NCBI GenBank assembly: GCA_964470025.1
Contig: CAYXZR010000006.1
Span: forward strand, 1 to 47,913
DNA length: 47,913 nucleotides
Direction of reading: 5' to 3'
Source: CAYXZR01 sp964470025
GTDB lineage: Bacteria; Patescibacteriota; Patescibacteriia; Buchananbacterales; UBA6539
Below the pieces are notes generated by a model, which made no database searches, was not told where the DNA came from, and worked only from the letters and a program-made list of their open reading frames with translations. A program made the translations under genes and the position numbers. Positions 9,091 to 17,760 of this stretch are shown here, in pieces (position 1 is the stretch's first letter; the number at the start of each line of letters is the position of its first letter).

Positions 9091-9729
9091 CTATTTTTTT
9101 GATTCTTTAGATTCTTTTTTTACAGTCTTTTTAGCTACTGGTTTCTTGTCAGTCTTCTTTGTCTTCTTTTCTCTGTTAACATCTCCCATCAAAGACTCGA
9201 GTGCCTTTAATGTAGCAAGTACGTTATTCACCTTACTTGGTGAACCCATAATCTTTCCAACTACGTTACTAATTCCAGCAAGCTCAAGCACTGGTCGAAC
9301 TGCACCACCTGAGATAACTCCGCTACCTTTTGGAGCTGGTCGAAGCATTACTCGGGCTGCATGAAACTTACTCTTGACCATATGTGGGATTGTTTCATTG
9401 GTGATTGGTACATTGATCAGATTTTTTTCAGCTTTTTTAGCTGCTTTATTAATTGCAGCTGTTACGTCTGCACCCTTTGCAAGTGCGGCTCCAACGCGGC
9501 CTTTTCTGTCACCAATAACCACACATGCTCGGAAGCTCATTCGCTTTCCTCCAGCCATCACACGAGTAACTCGAGCAAGGTCGATAATTACTTGATCGAA
9601 TTCTGACTCTTGTCGTCGTGGTCGCTGTCCTCCGCGTCCACCTCGACCCTGACGTCCACCTGGGCCAGCTGGTCGTCCTTTTGTGTTTGTCTCTTTATTT
9701 GGTTGTGTGTTCTGAGTTTGTGTTGACAT
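9091..9729 (-). CDS. rpsE: 30S ribosomal protein S5 with long basic ends
   Basis: The core is clear: VTRVMAGGKRMSFRACVVIGDRKGRVG (double-stranded RNA-binding fold), KSKFHAARVMLRPAPKGSGVISGGAVRPVLELAGI and NNVLATLKALESL. At 212 residues it exceeds the usual ~165. An N-terminal Gln/Gly/Arg-rich extension of about 45 residues with GGRQGRGGRGGQRPRR resembles an RGG-type RNA-binding segment, and a Lys-rich tail closes the protein. Confidence 0.95.
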   Translation of the reverse strand: MSTQTQNTQPNKETNTKGRPAGPGGRQGRGGRGGQRPRRQESEFDQVIIDLARVTRVMAGGKRMSFRACVVIGDRKGRVGAALAKGADVTAAINKAAKKAEKNLINVPITNETIPHMVKSKFHAARVMLRPAPKGSGVISGGAVRPVLELAGISNVVGKIMGSPSKVNNVLATLKALESLMGDVNREKKTKKTDKKPVAKKTVKKESKESKK

Positions 9730-9732
9730 AGG

Positions 9733-10092
9733 TTAGAAATTTAAGCCGCCTTCACGAGCACCTTCTGCTAGCGCCTTGATACGACCGTGATATGCATAGC
9801 CTGAACGATCGAATACTACTTCTGAAATACCAGCGTCTTTTGCTTTTTTAGCAATTGCAATTCCAACATTTTTTGCAGCATCAACTTTTGAACCTTCTTT
9901 TTTACCTAGTTCTTTGTCAGATGCAGCTGCAAGTGTTTTTCCAACAACATCGTCGATCAACTGAGCTGAGATATGATTCAAACTTCGAAATACCTGCAAC
10001 CGTGGTCGCTTTGCTGTGCCAACTACCTTAGCTCGTACGCGAGCTTTTCGTCGACTGTGTCTTTGTTGTTTTGCAATTTGTTTATTAGTCAT
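9733..10092 (-). CDS. rplR: 50S ribosomal protein L18
   Basis: L18 binds 5S rRNA in the central protuberance. The 119-residue protein shows the conserved RPRLQVFRSLNHISAQLIDD strand and the C-terminal VVFDRSGYAYHGRIKALAEGAREGGLNF. Length is normal. It sits between rplF and rpsE in the standard spc order. Confidence 0.95.
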   Translation of the reverse strand: MTNKQIAKQQRHSRRKARVRAKVVGTAKRPRLQVFRSLNHISAQLIDDVVGKTLAAASDKELGKKEGSKVDAAKNVGIAIAKKAKDAGISEVVFDRSGYAYHGRIKALAEGAREGGLNF

Positions 10093-10105
10093 ATACTTCT
10101 ATTGA

Positions 10106-10651
10106 TTACCCGGCTTTAGCTGCAGCTTTACCTGCCTTACGTCGAATAACTTCATCTACATATTTAATACCTTTACCCTTGTATGGCTCTGGTTTTCTAA
10201 ACCCACGAATTTCTGCTGCTACCTGACCAACCTGTTGCTTGCTAATACCGGTGATAGTAATTACGTTTTTCTCTGAGCTAATTTCAATACCGTCTGGTGC
10301 TTTAAATTCAATTGGGTGTGAGTATCCAAGACTTAGAACAAGTACTGACCCTTTCATATCTGCCTTGTACCCAACTCCGTTTACTTCAAACTTTTTTTCA
10401 AATCATTTTGTCACGCCCTCAACCATATTACTGATTAACTGTCGTGAAAGTCCCCATAGTGAGCGCTGTGTCTTGTCGTCTTGACTCTTGATAGTAAGCA
10501 CTACTTCGTTATCTGAAATAGCCACATCAACACGATTGTCAATTGCTTCTTGCAATTCACCTTTTGGGCCTTTAACGGTACAGATACTATCTTTTAGAGA
10601 TACTTCTACTCCGCTTGGGATACTGATTGGTTCTTTTCCGACTCGTGACAT
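10106..10651 (-). CDS. rplF: 50S ribosomal protein L6, reading frame interrupted by one UGA
   Basis: The N-terminal half (10403-10651) starts MSRVGKEPISIPSG and ends MVEGVTK; the C-terminal half continues in the same frame from FEKKFEVNGVGYKADMKG to the normal L6 end (PEPYKGKGIKYVDEVIRRK). The only interruption is a TGA codon at 10403-10405. In other L6 proteins this position is Gly (GVTEGF, GVSKGF), so a G-to-T change from GGA would explain it. L6 is needed for ribosome assembly, so this is a base-call error, a recent lesion or UGA read as Gly. No frameshift is present. Total length with the UGA is 181 codons, as expected. Confidence 0.9.
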
Positions 10652-10663
10652 ATTTCTTTCTTA

Positions 10664-11068
10664 TTAATACATTTGGCAAAGCACTTCGCCACCCACTCCA
10701 AGATTTTTTGCCTGTTTGTTGGTCATAATACCTTGTGAGGTTGAAACGATTGCAATACCTACATTATTCAAAACTTTTGGAAGCTGTTCTTTGGTTGCGT
10801 ATACACGTCTTCCTGGCTTACTTACACGTTCAATCTTAGTAATTGCTGGTACTTTTTCTTTTGAATACTTTAGTGAAATTTTAATCTGTGGAAATGCTGA
10901 TCCGTGAGAATTTGCTTCAACTTTTTCTACGGTTCCAACATAGCCTTCCTTATGCATTACTTCTGCAATACTCAACTTCAATTTTGAGTATGGCAATAGT
11001 ACTTCAGCCTTTCGTACGGCCTGAGCATTTCGGATTCTTGTTAGCATGTCTGCAATAGTGTCTGTCAT
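10664..11068 (-). CDS. rpsH: 30S ribosomal protein S8
   Basis: The start MTDTIADMLTRIRNAQ and the C-terminal STSQGIMTNKQAKNLGVGGEVLCQMY are diagnostic for S8, which binds the central domain of 16S rRNA. In E. coli S8 is the translational repressor of the spc operon; whether that holds here is not visible. Length (134) is normal. Confidence 0.96.
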   Translation of the reverse strand: MTDTIADMLTRIRNAQAVRKAEVLLPYSKLKLSIAEVMHKEGYVGTVEKVEANSHGSAFPQIKISLKYSKEKVPAITKIERVSKPGRRVYATKEQLPKVLNNVGIAIVSTSQGIMTNKQAKNLGVGGEVLCQMY

Positions 11069-11082
11069 ATCTATATTTCTAT

Positions 11083-11268
11083 TTACCAGCTAGATTTTTT
11101 AACGCCAGGAATCTGTCCATCGCTTGCTAGCTCTCTAAAACAAATACGGCACAATCCAAAGTCACGCATGTATGCTCGTTTTCGACCACAACGCCAGCAT
11201 CGTCGTACAACACGTGTGCTAAACTTTGGTTTCTTATTTGATTTTGCGATTTGTGCTTGTGTTGCCAT
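11083..11268 (-). CDS. rpsN: 30S ribosomal protein S14, zinc-binding type
   Basis: The 61-residue form has the C-x2-C ... C-x2-C zinc ribbon (CWRCGRKRAYMRDFGLCRIC). This short type replaces the ~100-residue zinc-independent S14. It lies between rplE and rpsH in standard order. Confidence 0.96.
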   Translation of the reverse strand: MATQAQIAKSNKKPKFSTRVVRRCWRCGRKRAYMRDFGLCRICFRELASDGQIPGVKKSSW

Positions 11269-11274
11269 AATTGT

Positions 11275-11829
11275 TTACTTATCTGTGAATGGGAATCCAA
11301 GAAGCTTGAGCAGCTCGAATCCTTCTTCTTTATTTTTAGCAGATGTTGCAATAGTAATCTGTAGTCCATGTACTCGTTCGATTTCATCTGGATTGATTTC
11401 TGGAAATGCAACGTGCTCTTTAATTCCAAGTGTGTAGTTACCTTGTCGATCCATTCCTTTTGGGCTGATGCCGCGGAAGTCACGGATTCGAGGTAATGAC
11501 ACGTGGATTAACTTACTAATAAAATCATACATTCGCTGACCGCGCAGGGTTACCATAATACCGACTTCATTTCCTTCTCTGATCTTAAAGTTTGAAATTG
11601 ATTTCTTTGCCTTAGTCTTTACTGGCTGTTGACCGGTGATTCGTACCAATGTGTTTTCGTAGGTTTCCATTAGTTGCTTATCTTTCAATGCCTGACCAGC
11701 ACCAATACTAATCGTCACTTTATTGATCTTTGGAATCATGTGCGCATTGGTGTAGCCAAACTTTTCTTTCAAAGCTGGTACTACTTCTTTGGTATATTGT
11801 TCTTTCAATGGCTGAATCATATTAGTCAA
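11275..11829 (-). CDS. rplE: 50S ribosomal protein L5
   Basis: The 184-residue protein has the L5 core, including PKINKVTISIGAGQA, the KAKKSISNFKIREGNEVGIMVTLRG region and PRIRDFRGI. L5 binds 5S rRNA and P-site tRNA. Its ATG overlaps the end of rplX by 8 nt. Confidence 0.96.
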   Translation of the reverse strand: MTNMIQPLKEQYTKEVVPALKEKFGYTNAHMIPKINKVTISIGAGQALKDKQLMETYENTLVRITGQQPVKTKAKKSISNFKIREGNEVGIMVTLRGQRMYDFISKLIHVSLPRIRDFRGISPKGMDRQGNYTLGIKEHVAFPEINPDEIERVHGLQITIATSAKNKEEGFELLKLLGFPFTDK

Positions 11830-12133
11830 TTACTTCACCAGATTTCTTAGCAACTCGAACCTTCTTTTTATTATCCATAACCTTCTTTCCTACTCGAGTT
11901 GGTTTGTTTGTTTTTGGATCAACAAGGGCCAGATTAGAAATATGCAGTGGTGATGGAAACTCTACTCGTTGACCTTTTTCACCTTGTTGTCGTGGTTTTA
12001 AATTTTTGTATGCAACATTTACACCTTCAACTGAAACACGCTTAAGCTTAGAAAATACTTGCAATACCTTGCCTGTTTTTCCTTTATCTTTTCCTGCTAA
12101 TACAATTACTTTGTCGCCTTTTTTGATATTCAT
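11822..12133 (-). CDS. rplX: 50S ribosomal protein L24
   Basis: The start chosen is the ATG of MNIKKGDKVIVLAGKDKGKTGKV, the KOW motif that defines L24, giving 103 residues. An upstream frame extension of 18 codons overlaps rplN and has no similarity to L24. L24 starts large-subunit assembly on domain I of 23S rRNA. Confidence 0.95.
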   Translation of the reverse strand: MNIKKGDKVIVLAGKDKGKTGKVLQVFSKLKRVSVEGVNVAYKNLKPRQQGEKGQRVEFPSPLHISNLALVDPKTNKPTRVGKKVMDNKKKVRVAKKSGEVID

Positions 12134-12137
12134 ATGC

Positions 12138-12509
12138 TTATAGTACTTCTGGTGCCAATGACACAATCTTATTAAATCCCTTGGCACGTAACTCTCTTCC
12201 TACAGGACCAAAAATACGTGTTCCTTTTGGTTCTTTGTTATCTTTATTGATAATCACTGCAGCATTTTCATCAAATCTAATATAGGTTCCATCTGCACGT
12301 CGTGATTCTTTTCTGGTTCGCACAACCACTGCGTGTACAACATCTCCCTTTTTCACATTTGATCGTGGTGCGGCTTCTTTTACACTTACAGTAATAATAT
12401 CACCAATACCTGCGTATCGTCGTTTGTATCCACCAAGAACCTTAATACACTCTAGTTTTCGTGCACCTGAGTTATCGGCTGATTTTAGTCGTGATTCTAC
12501 TTGGATCAT
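12138..12509 (-). CDS. rplN: 50S ribosomal protein L14
   Basis: The beginning MIQVESRLKSADNSGARKLECIKVLGG and the end GPVGRELRAKGFNKIVSLAPEVL are canonical, and the length of 123 residues is standard. L14 sits at the subunit interface and is the docking site of RsfS-type silencing factors. Confidence 0.97.
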   Translation of the reverse strand: MIQVESRLKSADNSGARKLECIKVLGGYKRRYAGIGDIITVSVKEAAPRSNVKKGDVVHAVVVRTRKESRRADGTYIRFDENAAVIINKDNKEPKGTRIFGPVGRELRAKGFNKIVSLAPEVL

Positions 12510-12513
12510 ATGC

Positions 12514-12771
12514 TTATTGGGCGTCGATTACTCGCCATCGCTTATGCTTACTTAATGGTCGTGTTTCAACAAATGTTACTACATCTCCAACCTTGTACTG
12601 GTTCTTTTCATCGTGTACTTGGTATTTTTTGGTTACCTTAAATCGCTTTAAGTATCGTGGATGGATCTTTGAACGTTCAACAGCAACGACGATAGTCTTT
12701 TCTGGCGCAGCAGAAACTACTGTCCCCCGGAACTTTCGTTGAATTTTTGATTGTGATGTAGTATCTGACAT
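12514..12771 (-). CDS. rpsQ: 30S ribosomal protein S17
   Basis: The OB-fold signature FRGTVVSAAPEKTIVVAVERSKIHPRYLKRFKVTKKYQVHDE identifies S17, an early 16S rRNA binder. It is 85 residues long, in normal order between rpmC and rplN. Confidence 0.96.
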   Translation of the reverse strand: MSDTTSQSKIQRKFRGTVVSAAPEKTIVVAVERSKIHPRYLKRFKVTKKYQVHDEKNQYKVGDVVTFVETRPLSKHKRWRVIDAQ

Positions 12772-12776
12772 ACTGG

Positions 12777-12983
12777 TTAGTTAGTATCGTTGTTAGTGTT
12801 TTTCTTTTGTCGCAACACTGTTAAAATTGTTGCAATTGTTCGTTTTGTAGCTCGAATATCTCGAACATTTTTCAACTGTCGTGCGCTTGCTTTAAATCGC
12901 TCTTCACGAAGCTGTTGTCGCTGTTCTTCTAGTAACTTCTGTAAATCTTTTTCTGATTTTTTTAGTAGTTCTTTAGCTTTCAT
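12777..12983 (-). CDS. rpmC: 50S ribosomal protein L29
   Basis: This two-helix 68-residue protein (MKAKELLKKSEKDLQKLLEE, then RQLKNVRDIRATKRTIATILTVL) is L29, which lines the exit tunnel rim next to L23. It starts 1 nt after the rplP stop. Confidence 0.93.
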   Translation of the reverse strand: MKAKELLKKSEKDLQKLLEEQRQQLREERFKASARQLKNVRDIRATKRTIATILTVLRQKKNTNNDTN

Positions 12984-12984
12984 A

Positions 12985-13389
12985 TTATTTCACTACAAAT
13001 CGTGTTTTAGTTGGCAGCTTGTAGGCTGCAAGTCGCATCGCTTCTCGTGCTGTTTCTTCAGGTACTCCGTCCATTTCAAATAAAATCATTCCAGGCTTTA
13101 CTACTACTACGTATCGGTCTACAGCACCTTTTCCAGAACCCATGGTTGACTGTTCACCTTTTGAAGTAACTGCTTTATCAGGAAATACTCGAATCCATAG
13201 CTTACCGGTTCGTTTTACGTATCGAGTCATAGCTCGTCGAGCTGCTTCTAGTTGTCGTCCAGTTACCCAGCAGTTATCAAGTGCCTTTAATCCAAAGCTA
13301 CCAAAGCTAATAGTATTTCGTGCAGTTGCAACACCGCGCAAATTACCCTTATGTGACTTTCTGTGTTTTGTCTTTCTTGGTCCCATCAT
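12985..13389 (-). CDS. rplP: 50S ribosomal protein L16
   Basis: The 134-residue protein carries KTKHRKSHKGNLRG at its N-terminus and GSGKGAVDRYVVVVKPG with the downstream EMDGVPEETAREAMRLAAYKLP, all typical of L16, which contacts the A-site tRNA elbow and the peptidyl-transferase region. Two ATGs stand in tandem at the start. Confidence 0.96.
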   Translation of the reverse strand: MMGPRKTKHRKSHKGNLRGVATARNTISFGSFGLKALDNCWVTGRQLEAARRAMTRYVKRTGKLWIRVFPDKAVTSKGEQSTMGSGKGAVDRYVVVVKPGMILFEMDGVPEETAREAMRLAAYKLPTKTRFVVK

Positions 13390-13390
13390 A

Positions 13391-14095
13391 TTAGTTCTTC
13401 TTTACTGGTGGTCGTCTTCGTGACCGTTGCTTTGTTGTTTTTTGCACTTCTGGCTGATCTGATTCAAACTTTTCACCTTTGTAAATCCATACTTTTACAC
13501 CAATAACACCATAAGTAGTATTTGCTCGCTTTTCTGCGTAATCAACATCTGCTCGAAGTGTTGTTAGTGGAAGTCGTCCTGAGCTTAGCTTTTCAGATCG
13601 AGCAATTTCTGCTCCATTCAATCGTCCTGCTACAATCACCTTAACACCCTGTGCTTCTGCTTTTTCAACTCTACCAATAGCTTGCTTCATAGCACGTCTA
13701 AATGGCATACGCTTTTCTAGATCAGCTACAATAGACTGCCCCACTAGCTCTGCAGAAAGATTTGGGTTCTGTACTTCTTGAATAGTAATTTGAACACTTT
13801 GCTTTGGTTGTAAAAATTGCTTCTTGATTTTCTTTTTCAAATCTTCAACACCTTGTCCGCCTCGTCCGATAATTACTCCTGGTTTTGCTGTATGAATAAT
13901 CAAATTAAGATCTGTTGCTGATCGCTCAATGTCGATTTTAGCCATTGATGCATTAGCAAACTGCTTTTCAAGGAATTTCTTGATCTTAATGTCTTGCTGT
14001 AAAAAGCTAATATAATCCTTACGTGAGAACCATTTTGAGTTCCACTGATTAATGACGCCGATTCGGAAAAGTTTTGGATTTATTTTTCTTCCCAT
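13391..14095 (-). CDS. rpsC: 30S ribosomal protein S3
   Basis: S3 is recognised by MGRKINPKLFRIGVINQWNSKWF, the KH domain with GVIIGRGGQGVEDLKKKI, and the C-terminal GRLNGAEIARSEKLSSGRLPLTTLRADVDYAEKRANTTYGVIGVKVWIYKGE. It forms part of the mRNA entry helicase. Length 234 is normal. Confidence 0.97.
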   Translation of the reverse strand: MGRKINPKLFRIGVINQWNSKWFSRKDYISFLQQDIKIKKFLEKQFANASMAKIDIERSATDLNLIIHTAKPGVIIGRGGQGVEDLKKKIKKQFLQPKQSVQITIQEVQNPNLSAELVGQSIVADLEKRMPFRRAMKQAIGRVEKAEAQGVKVIVAGRLNGAEIARSEKLSSGRLPLTTLRADVDYAEKRANTTYGVIGVKVWIYKGEKFESDQPEVQKTTKQRSRRRPPVKKN

Positions 14096-14100
14096 AGTGA

Positions 14101-14685
14101 TTATTTAGCTTCCTTTTTGGTCTGCTTTGCGGCAGGTTTCTTAGCGGTAGTTTTCTTAGCTACTGGAGTAGCTTTTTTAGCTGGTGCTGATTTTTTTTGT
14201 TCTTTTTTCTTAGATGTAGTAGCAGTTATATCAGATGTTTCAGATTTTTTCAAGTCTTTTACTCCCAATACTAAGTCAATATGGCTTGTTCGCTTACGAA
14301 TTGCGCCTGCTCGTCCGTGTGCTCGTGGTCGAAATCTCTTGATAATTGGGCCATCATTTACTGTCAATTCTTTGATGTATAGTGATTCTTTTTCTAAATT
14401 ATAGTTATGCTCTGCGTTTGCAATTGCTGAGTTAACTAGTTTTGAAAGTGGACCCGCTGCAATCTTTGAAATAAATCCCAAATGAGCTAATGCAGTCACA
14501 ACTTTCTTTCCTCTTAACTCATCAGCAACTAATCGCACTTTTCGTGGTGCAATTCGAACAAACCGTGCACGTGCTTTCACCTGATCTACAGTTGGTTTCT
14601 TAACTTCAGCTTTTTTAGCTGGAGCCTTTTTAGCTACTGTTGCTGGCTTTTTGGTTGTCTGCTTTGTTGCTTTTGCTTCTGCCAT
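14101..14685 (-). CDS. rplV: 50S ribosomal protein L22 with Lys/Ala extensions
   Basis: The L22 core runs from about residue 34 (VKARARFVRIAPRKVRLVADELRGK) to IKRFRPRAHGRAGAIRKRTSHIDLVL. At 194 residues it is some 80 longer than usual: an N-terminal ~33-residue and a C-terminal ~55-residue extension, both repeats of Lys, Ala, Thr and Pro. The tails are low complexity and likely disordered and RNA-binding. Confidence 0.95.
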   Translation of the reverse strand: MAEAKATKQTTKKPATVAKKAPAKKAEVKKPTVDQVKARARFVRIAPRKVRLVADELRGKKVVTALAHLGFISKIAAGPLSKLVNSAIANAEHNYNLEKESLYIKELTVNDGPIIKRFRPRAHGRAGAIRKRTSHIDLVLGVKDLKKSETSDITATTSKKKEQKKSAPAKKATPVAKKTTAKKPAAKQTKKEAK

Positions 14686-14695
14686 ATAGGTCTAA

Positions 14696-14974
14696 TTATT
14701 TCTTTTGGTCCTTAGCCATCTTACCACCATGTCCTCGGAATGTTCGGGTTGGTGAAAATTCACCAAGCTTGTGCCCAACCATATTTTCTACAACTAAAAC
14801 TGGAACATGATCTTTTCCATTATGAACACCAATAGTATAGCCTACCATTTCTGGGGTGATGGTTGATGATCGATCCCATGTTTTAATTACAGTTTTGTCA
14901 TTAGGACCCAGCTTACTGATTTTCTTCAGTAGTTTCTCGTTTACGTATGGTCCTTTTTTTAGACTTCGTGACAT
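14696..14974 (-). CDS. rpsS: 30S ribosomal protein S19
   Basis: MSRSLKKGPYVNEKLLKKI and the C-terminal VGHKLGEFSPTRTFRGHGG are the S19 signatures. S19 sits in the head of the small subunit near the A-site tRNA. Length 92 is normal. Confidence 0.97.
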   Translation of the reverse strand: MSRSLKKGPYVNEKLLKKISKLGPNDKTVIKTWDRSSTITPEMVGYTIGVHNGKDHVPVLVVENMVGHKLGEFSPTRTFRGHGGKMAKDQKK

Positions 14975-14994
14975 AATGGTTTATTTATCTAATA

Positions 14995-15843
14995 TTATTT
15001 ACGTCGCTTTTTCTTTCGACTTGAAACAATAAGTTTATCTGAATATTTGGTCTTTTTTCTAGTTTTTACACCCATTGCTAGTTTACCCCATGCCGTTTTT
15101 GGTCCTTTTTTCAAACCAATTTGGTTTCGGCCTTCACCACCACCGTGAGGGTGATCAACAGGGTTCATAGCTTTACCTCGAACAGTTGGCTTAATACCAA
15201 GATGTCGATTTCTTCCAGCTTTACCGATTCTGATATGTCGAATTTCTGGGTTTGAAACTTGACCAATAGTTGCTGAAGCATCTTTTCGAATCAATCGAAC
15301 TTCACCTGAAGGAAGTTTAATTGTTGCATACTTTCCTTCAACTGCCATCAATTTTGCAACTGATCCTGCAGTTCGTACTAACTGCGCACCTTTACCTGGC
15401 GTAAGCTCTAGATTGTAAATCATGCTACCAAGTGGCAAGTGCTCAAGTGGCATTCGGTTTCCAACTTTGATTTCGATTCGAGTCTTTGATGACATTACAG
15501 TGTCGCCAACATTTAACTGCGTTGGGGCAATCATATACTGCTTGTCACCATTTTCATACTTGATCAATGCAAGACGTGCTTCTCGGTTTGGATCGTACTC
15601 GATTGCTTCTACAGTTGCTGGTACATCGAAGTACGCTCGCTTGTAGTCAATCAAACGATACAGTCTTTTTGCTCCACCACCTCGGTGTCGTACGGTGATC
15701 TTACCAGTGTTGTTTCGACCACCAGTTCGCTTTCGAGACTTAGTCAATGACTTCTCTGGTCGCTTCTTAGTAATTTCCTCAAATGTACTTACTGAGGTCT
15801 TACGTCGTCCTGGTGTTGTTGGTTTGTATACTTTTAATGCCAT
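14995..15843 (-). CDS. rplB: 50S ribosomal protein L2
   Basis: The 282-residue protein contains KRTGGRNNTGKITVRHRGGG near residue 40 and the highly conserved VRGKAMNPVDHPHGGGEGR near residue 220, whose His is close to the peptidyl-transferase centre. It ends in a basic tail. Standard S10-operon position. Confidence 0.97.
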   Translation of the reverse strand: MALKVYKPTTPGRRKTSVSTFEEITKKRPEKSLTKSRKRTGGRNNTGKITVRHRGGGAKRLYRLIDYKRAYFDVPATVEAIEYDPNREARLALIKYENGDKQYMIAPTQLNVGDTVMSSKTRIEIKVGNRMPLEHLPLGSMIYNLELTPGKGAQLVRTAGSVAKLMAVEGKYATIKLPSGEVRLIRKDASATIGQVSNPEIRHIRIGKAGRNRHLGIKPTVRGKAMNPVDHPHGGGEGRNQIGLKKGPKTAWGKLAMGVKTRKKTKYSDKLIVSSRKKKRRK

Positions 15844-15845
15844 AC

Positions 15846-16307
15846 TTATACTCCTTCGTAAACTTCAATAGTTTGTCCTTCCTTAAGGGTGACAATAGCT
15901 TTTTTCCAGTCTTTTCGCTTTCCTTTTTGTCGTCGGAAGTTTACTTTTTTACCTTGCATTTTAACAATGTTTACTGCTACTGGCTCAACTCCGTATAAGG
16001 TTCGTACTGCTTTTTTAATTTCTACCTTGTTGGTAGTTGCTGATACTGCAAATACATACTTCCCAACAGATGCAAGTACTGCTGATTTCTCAGTGATCAT
16101 TGGGTGAAGAATCACAGCATATGATTGTGCAGTTGTTCCTTTTAGATCCTCAGCTGGTTTAGTTGCTGGTTTCTTTACTTCTGGCTTTGTAGCTTCTTTC
16201 TTAGCTGGTGCATCTTTTGCAGGTTTTTTTGCTGCAGGTTTTTTCTCCTGACTATTGTCAGTTGTGTGTTCTGCGTTCTTTTTAAATACTTTATTGAAAA
16301 TACTCAT
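15846..16307 (-). CDS. rplW: 50S ribosomal protein L23 with N-terminal extension
   Basis: The L23 fold begins near residue 62 (SYAVILHPMITEKSAVL) and includes VEIKKAVRTLYGVEPVAVNIVKMQGK. The first ~60 residues are a Lys/Ala/Pro-rich low-complexity extension absent from most L23. L23 marks the tunnel exit where trigger factor and SRP bind, so this disordered arm would lie close to nascent chains. Confidence 0.95.
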   Translation of the reverse strand: MSIFNKVFKKNAEHTTDNSQEKKPAAKKPAKDAPAKKEATKPEVKKPATKPAEDLKGTTAQSYAVILHPMITEKSAVLASVGKYVFAVSATTNKVEIKKAVRTLYGVEPVAVNIVKMQGKKVNFRRQKGKRKDWKKAIVTLKEGQTIEVYEGV

Positions 16308-16315
16308 ATCGGTGC

Positions 16316-16966
16316 TTAAGCAAATAATTGCTCAATTTTTTTAATAACTGCAAGTGGTGCCACAAGATACTGATGCTTCATGATATCGACTACTCTCAAA
16401 CTATCAACGTGAGCGATACTTACCTTCTCGATGTTTCGAGCAGATAGTGCTGCGTTGATGTTTTCATTATCAAGCACTAGCAATACTGACGGTGCTTTTT
16501 CTGAAGCTTTCTTTGGCTTTACTGAAATACCTTGTAATGCCTTGAAAATTGTCTTTGTCTTTACTTCCGGAAGTGTTAGCGCATCAAATACCATCAGCTT
16601 TTCGTTTGCAACCTTGTCTGAAAGAGTCATCAATAATGCTTTTCGTCGAACTTTTTTATTTACCTTTTTACTGAAATTCCGATCAGCAGTTGGACCAAAT
16701 GTCACACCTCCACCTTTCCAGATTGGAGAACGTGAAGAACCGTGACGTGCTCGTCCGGTACCTTTTTGTCGCCATGGCTTTCTACCACCACCGCTTACTT
16801 CTGATCGATCTTTTACTGAAGCAACTATTGGTCGTGCATTTGCCTGCTGTGCAACAACTACTTGCTGAATCACCAGTGGATTTGCTGCCACTGAAAAGAT
16901 AGCGTCATTAAGAGTGTAATCACTTACTTTTTTTCCTTCTAGATTGTAGACATTTACTGTTGCCAT
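16316..16966 (-). CDS. rplD: 50S ribosomal protein L4
   Basis: The loop that reaches the exit tunnel is intact (SEVSGGGRKPWRQKGTGRARHGSSRSPIWKGGGVTFGP). Length 216 is normal. In E. coli L4 also represses its own S10 operon by binding the leader; a structured leader here lies instead between rpsJ and rplC. Confidence 0.96.
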   Translation of the reverse strand: MATVNVYNLEGKKVSDYTLNDAIFSVAANPLVIQQVVVAQQANARPIVASVKDRSEVSGGGRKPWRQKGTGRARHGSSRSPIWKGGGVTFGPTADRNFSKKVNKKVRRKALLMTLSDKVANEKLMVFDALTLPEVKTKTIFKALQGISVKPKKASEKAPSVLLVLDNENINAALSARNIEKVSIAHVDSLRVVDIMKHQYLVAPLAVIKKIEQLFA

Positions 16967-16971
16967 AGTGA

Positions 16972-17760
16972 TTAGTTAGCTTCTTTCTTAGCTTCTTCTT
17001 TTAGTGCTTCTTCAGCTGCTGGCTCTTCTTTTTTTTCTTCTGTTACTGAGGTTTCATCATTTTTTTCTTCAGTTGGTGCTTCAGCTGGAGTTTCTTCTGT
17101 AGTTTCTGGTTCTGCTGGGGCTAGCTCGATTGGACCTGCTACTAGCTCACCTGGGCCACTAATGATAACCATGCTTCCTCGATGACCTGGAACTGCACCT
17201 TTTACAAATACTGCATTATCTTCTAAATCTGTTTCAATGATTTCTAGGTTAGTTACAGTAACCTGATCGCCACCCATTCGGCCACCCATTCGAGTACCTT
17301 TAAATACATGAGCAGGGCCAGTAGAACCAACTGAACCAGGCATTCTTAACTGATCTTTGTGACCATGACTCTTTGGTGAACCACCAAAGCCATGTCGTTT
17401 TACTACACCTTGAAATCCCTTACCTTTTGATGTTCCAGTGACTTTTACTGTATCACCAGATTCAAATGTTTTTACTGTTACTTGATCACCAATTTTAAGA
17501 TCTAGTGCCTCACCATTTTTAATACGAATTTCTTTCATATACTTAAATGGACCTGCATCTTTTAGGTGACCCTTCATTGGTTTATTGATTGATCGACGTG
17601 CACCACAGCCTAGCTGAACTGCAACATATCCATCAGAATCAACTGACTTCACTTGCGTTACGATACATGGAGTTGCTTTGATCTTAGTTACCGGAATAAC
17701 TCGTCCATCTTCCATGAACTTTTGTGTCATTTCAATTTTTTCGCCGATGATAAATTTCAT
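16972..17760 (-). CDS. rplC: 50S ribosomal protein L3 with acidic tail
   Basis: L3 is shown by GKGFQGVVKRHGFGGSPKSHGHKDQLRMPGSVGSTGP and RMGGRMGGDQVTVTNLEI. The 262-residue protein is about 50 longer than usual because of a C-terminal tail rich in Glu, Thr and Ala (TEETPAEAPTEEKNDETSVT and beyond). The acidic tail contrasts with the basic tails on L15, L22, L23 and S5. No Shine-Dalgarno is visible; a 261-nt structured spacer precedes it. Confidence 0.95.
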   Translation of the reverse strand: MKFIIGEKIEMTQKFMEDGRVIPVTKIKATPCIVTQVKSVDSDGYVAVQLGCGARRSINKPMKGHLKDAGPFKYMKEIRIKNGEALDLKIGDQVTVKTFESGDTVKVTGTSKGKGFQGVVKRHGFGGSPKSHGHKDQLRMPGSVGSTGPAHVFKGTRMGGRMGGDQVTVTNLEIIETDLEDNAVFVKGAVPGHRGSMVIISGPGELVAGPIELAPAEPETTEETPAEAPTEEKNDETSVTEEKKEEPAAEEALKEEAKKEAN

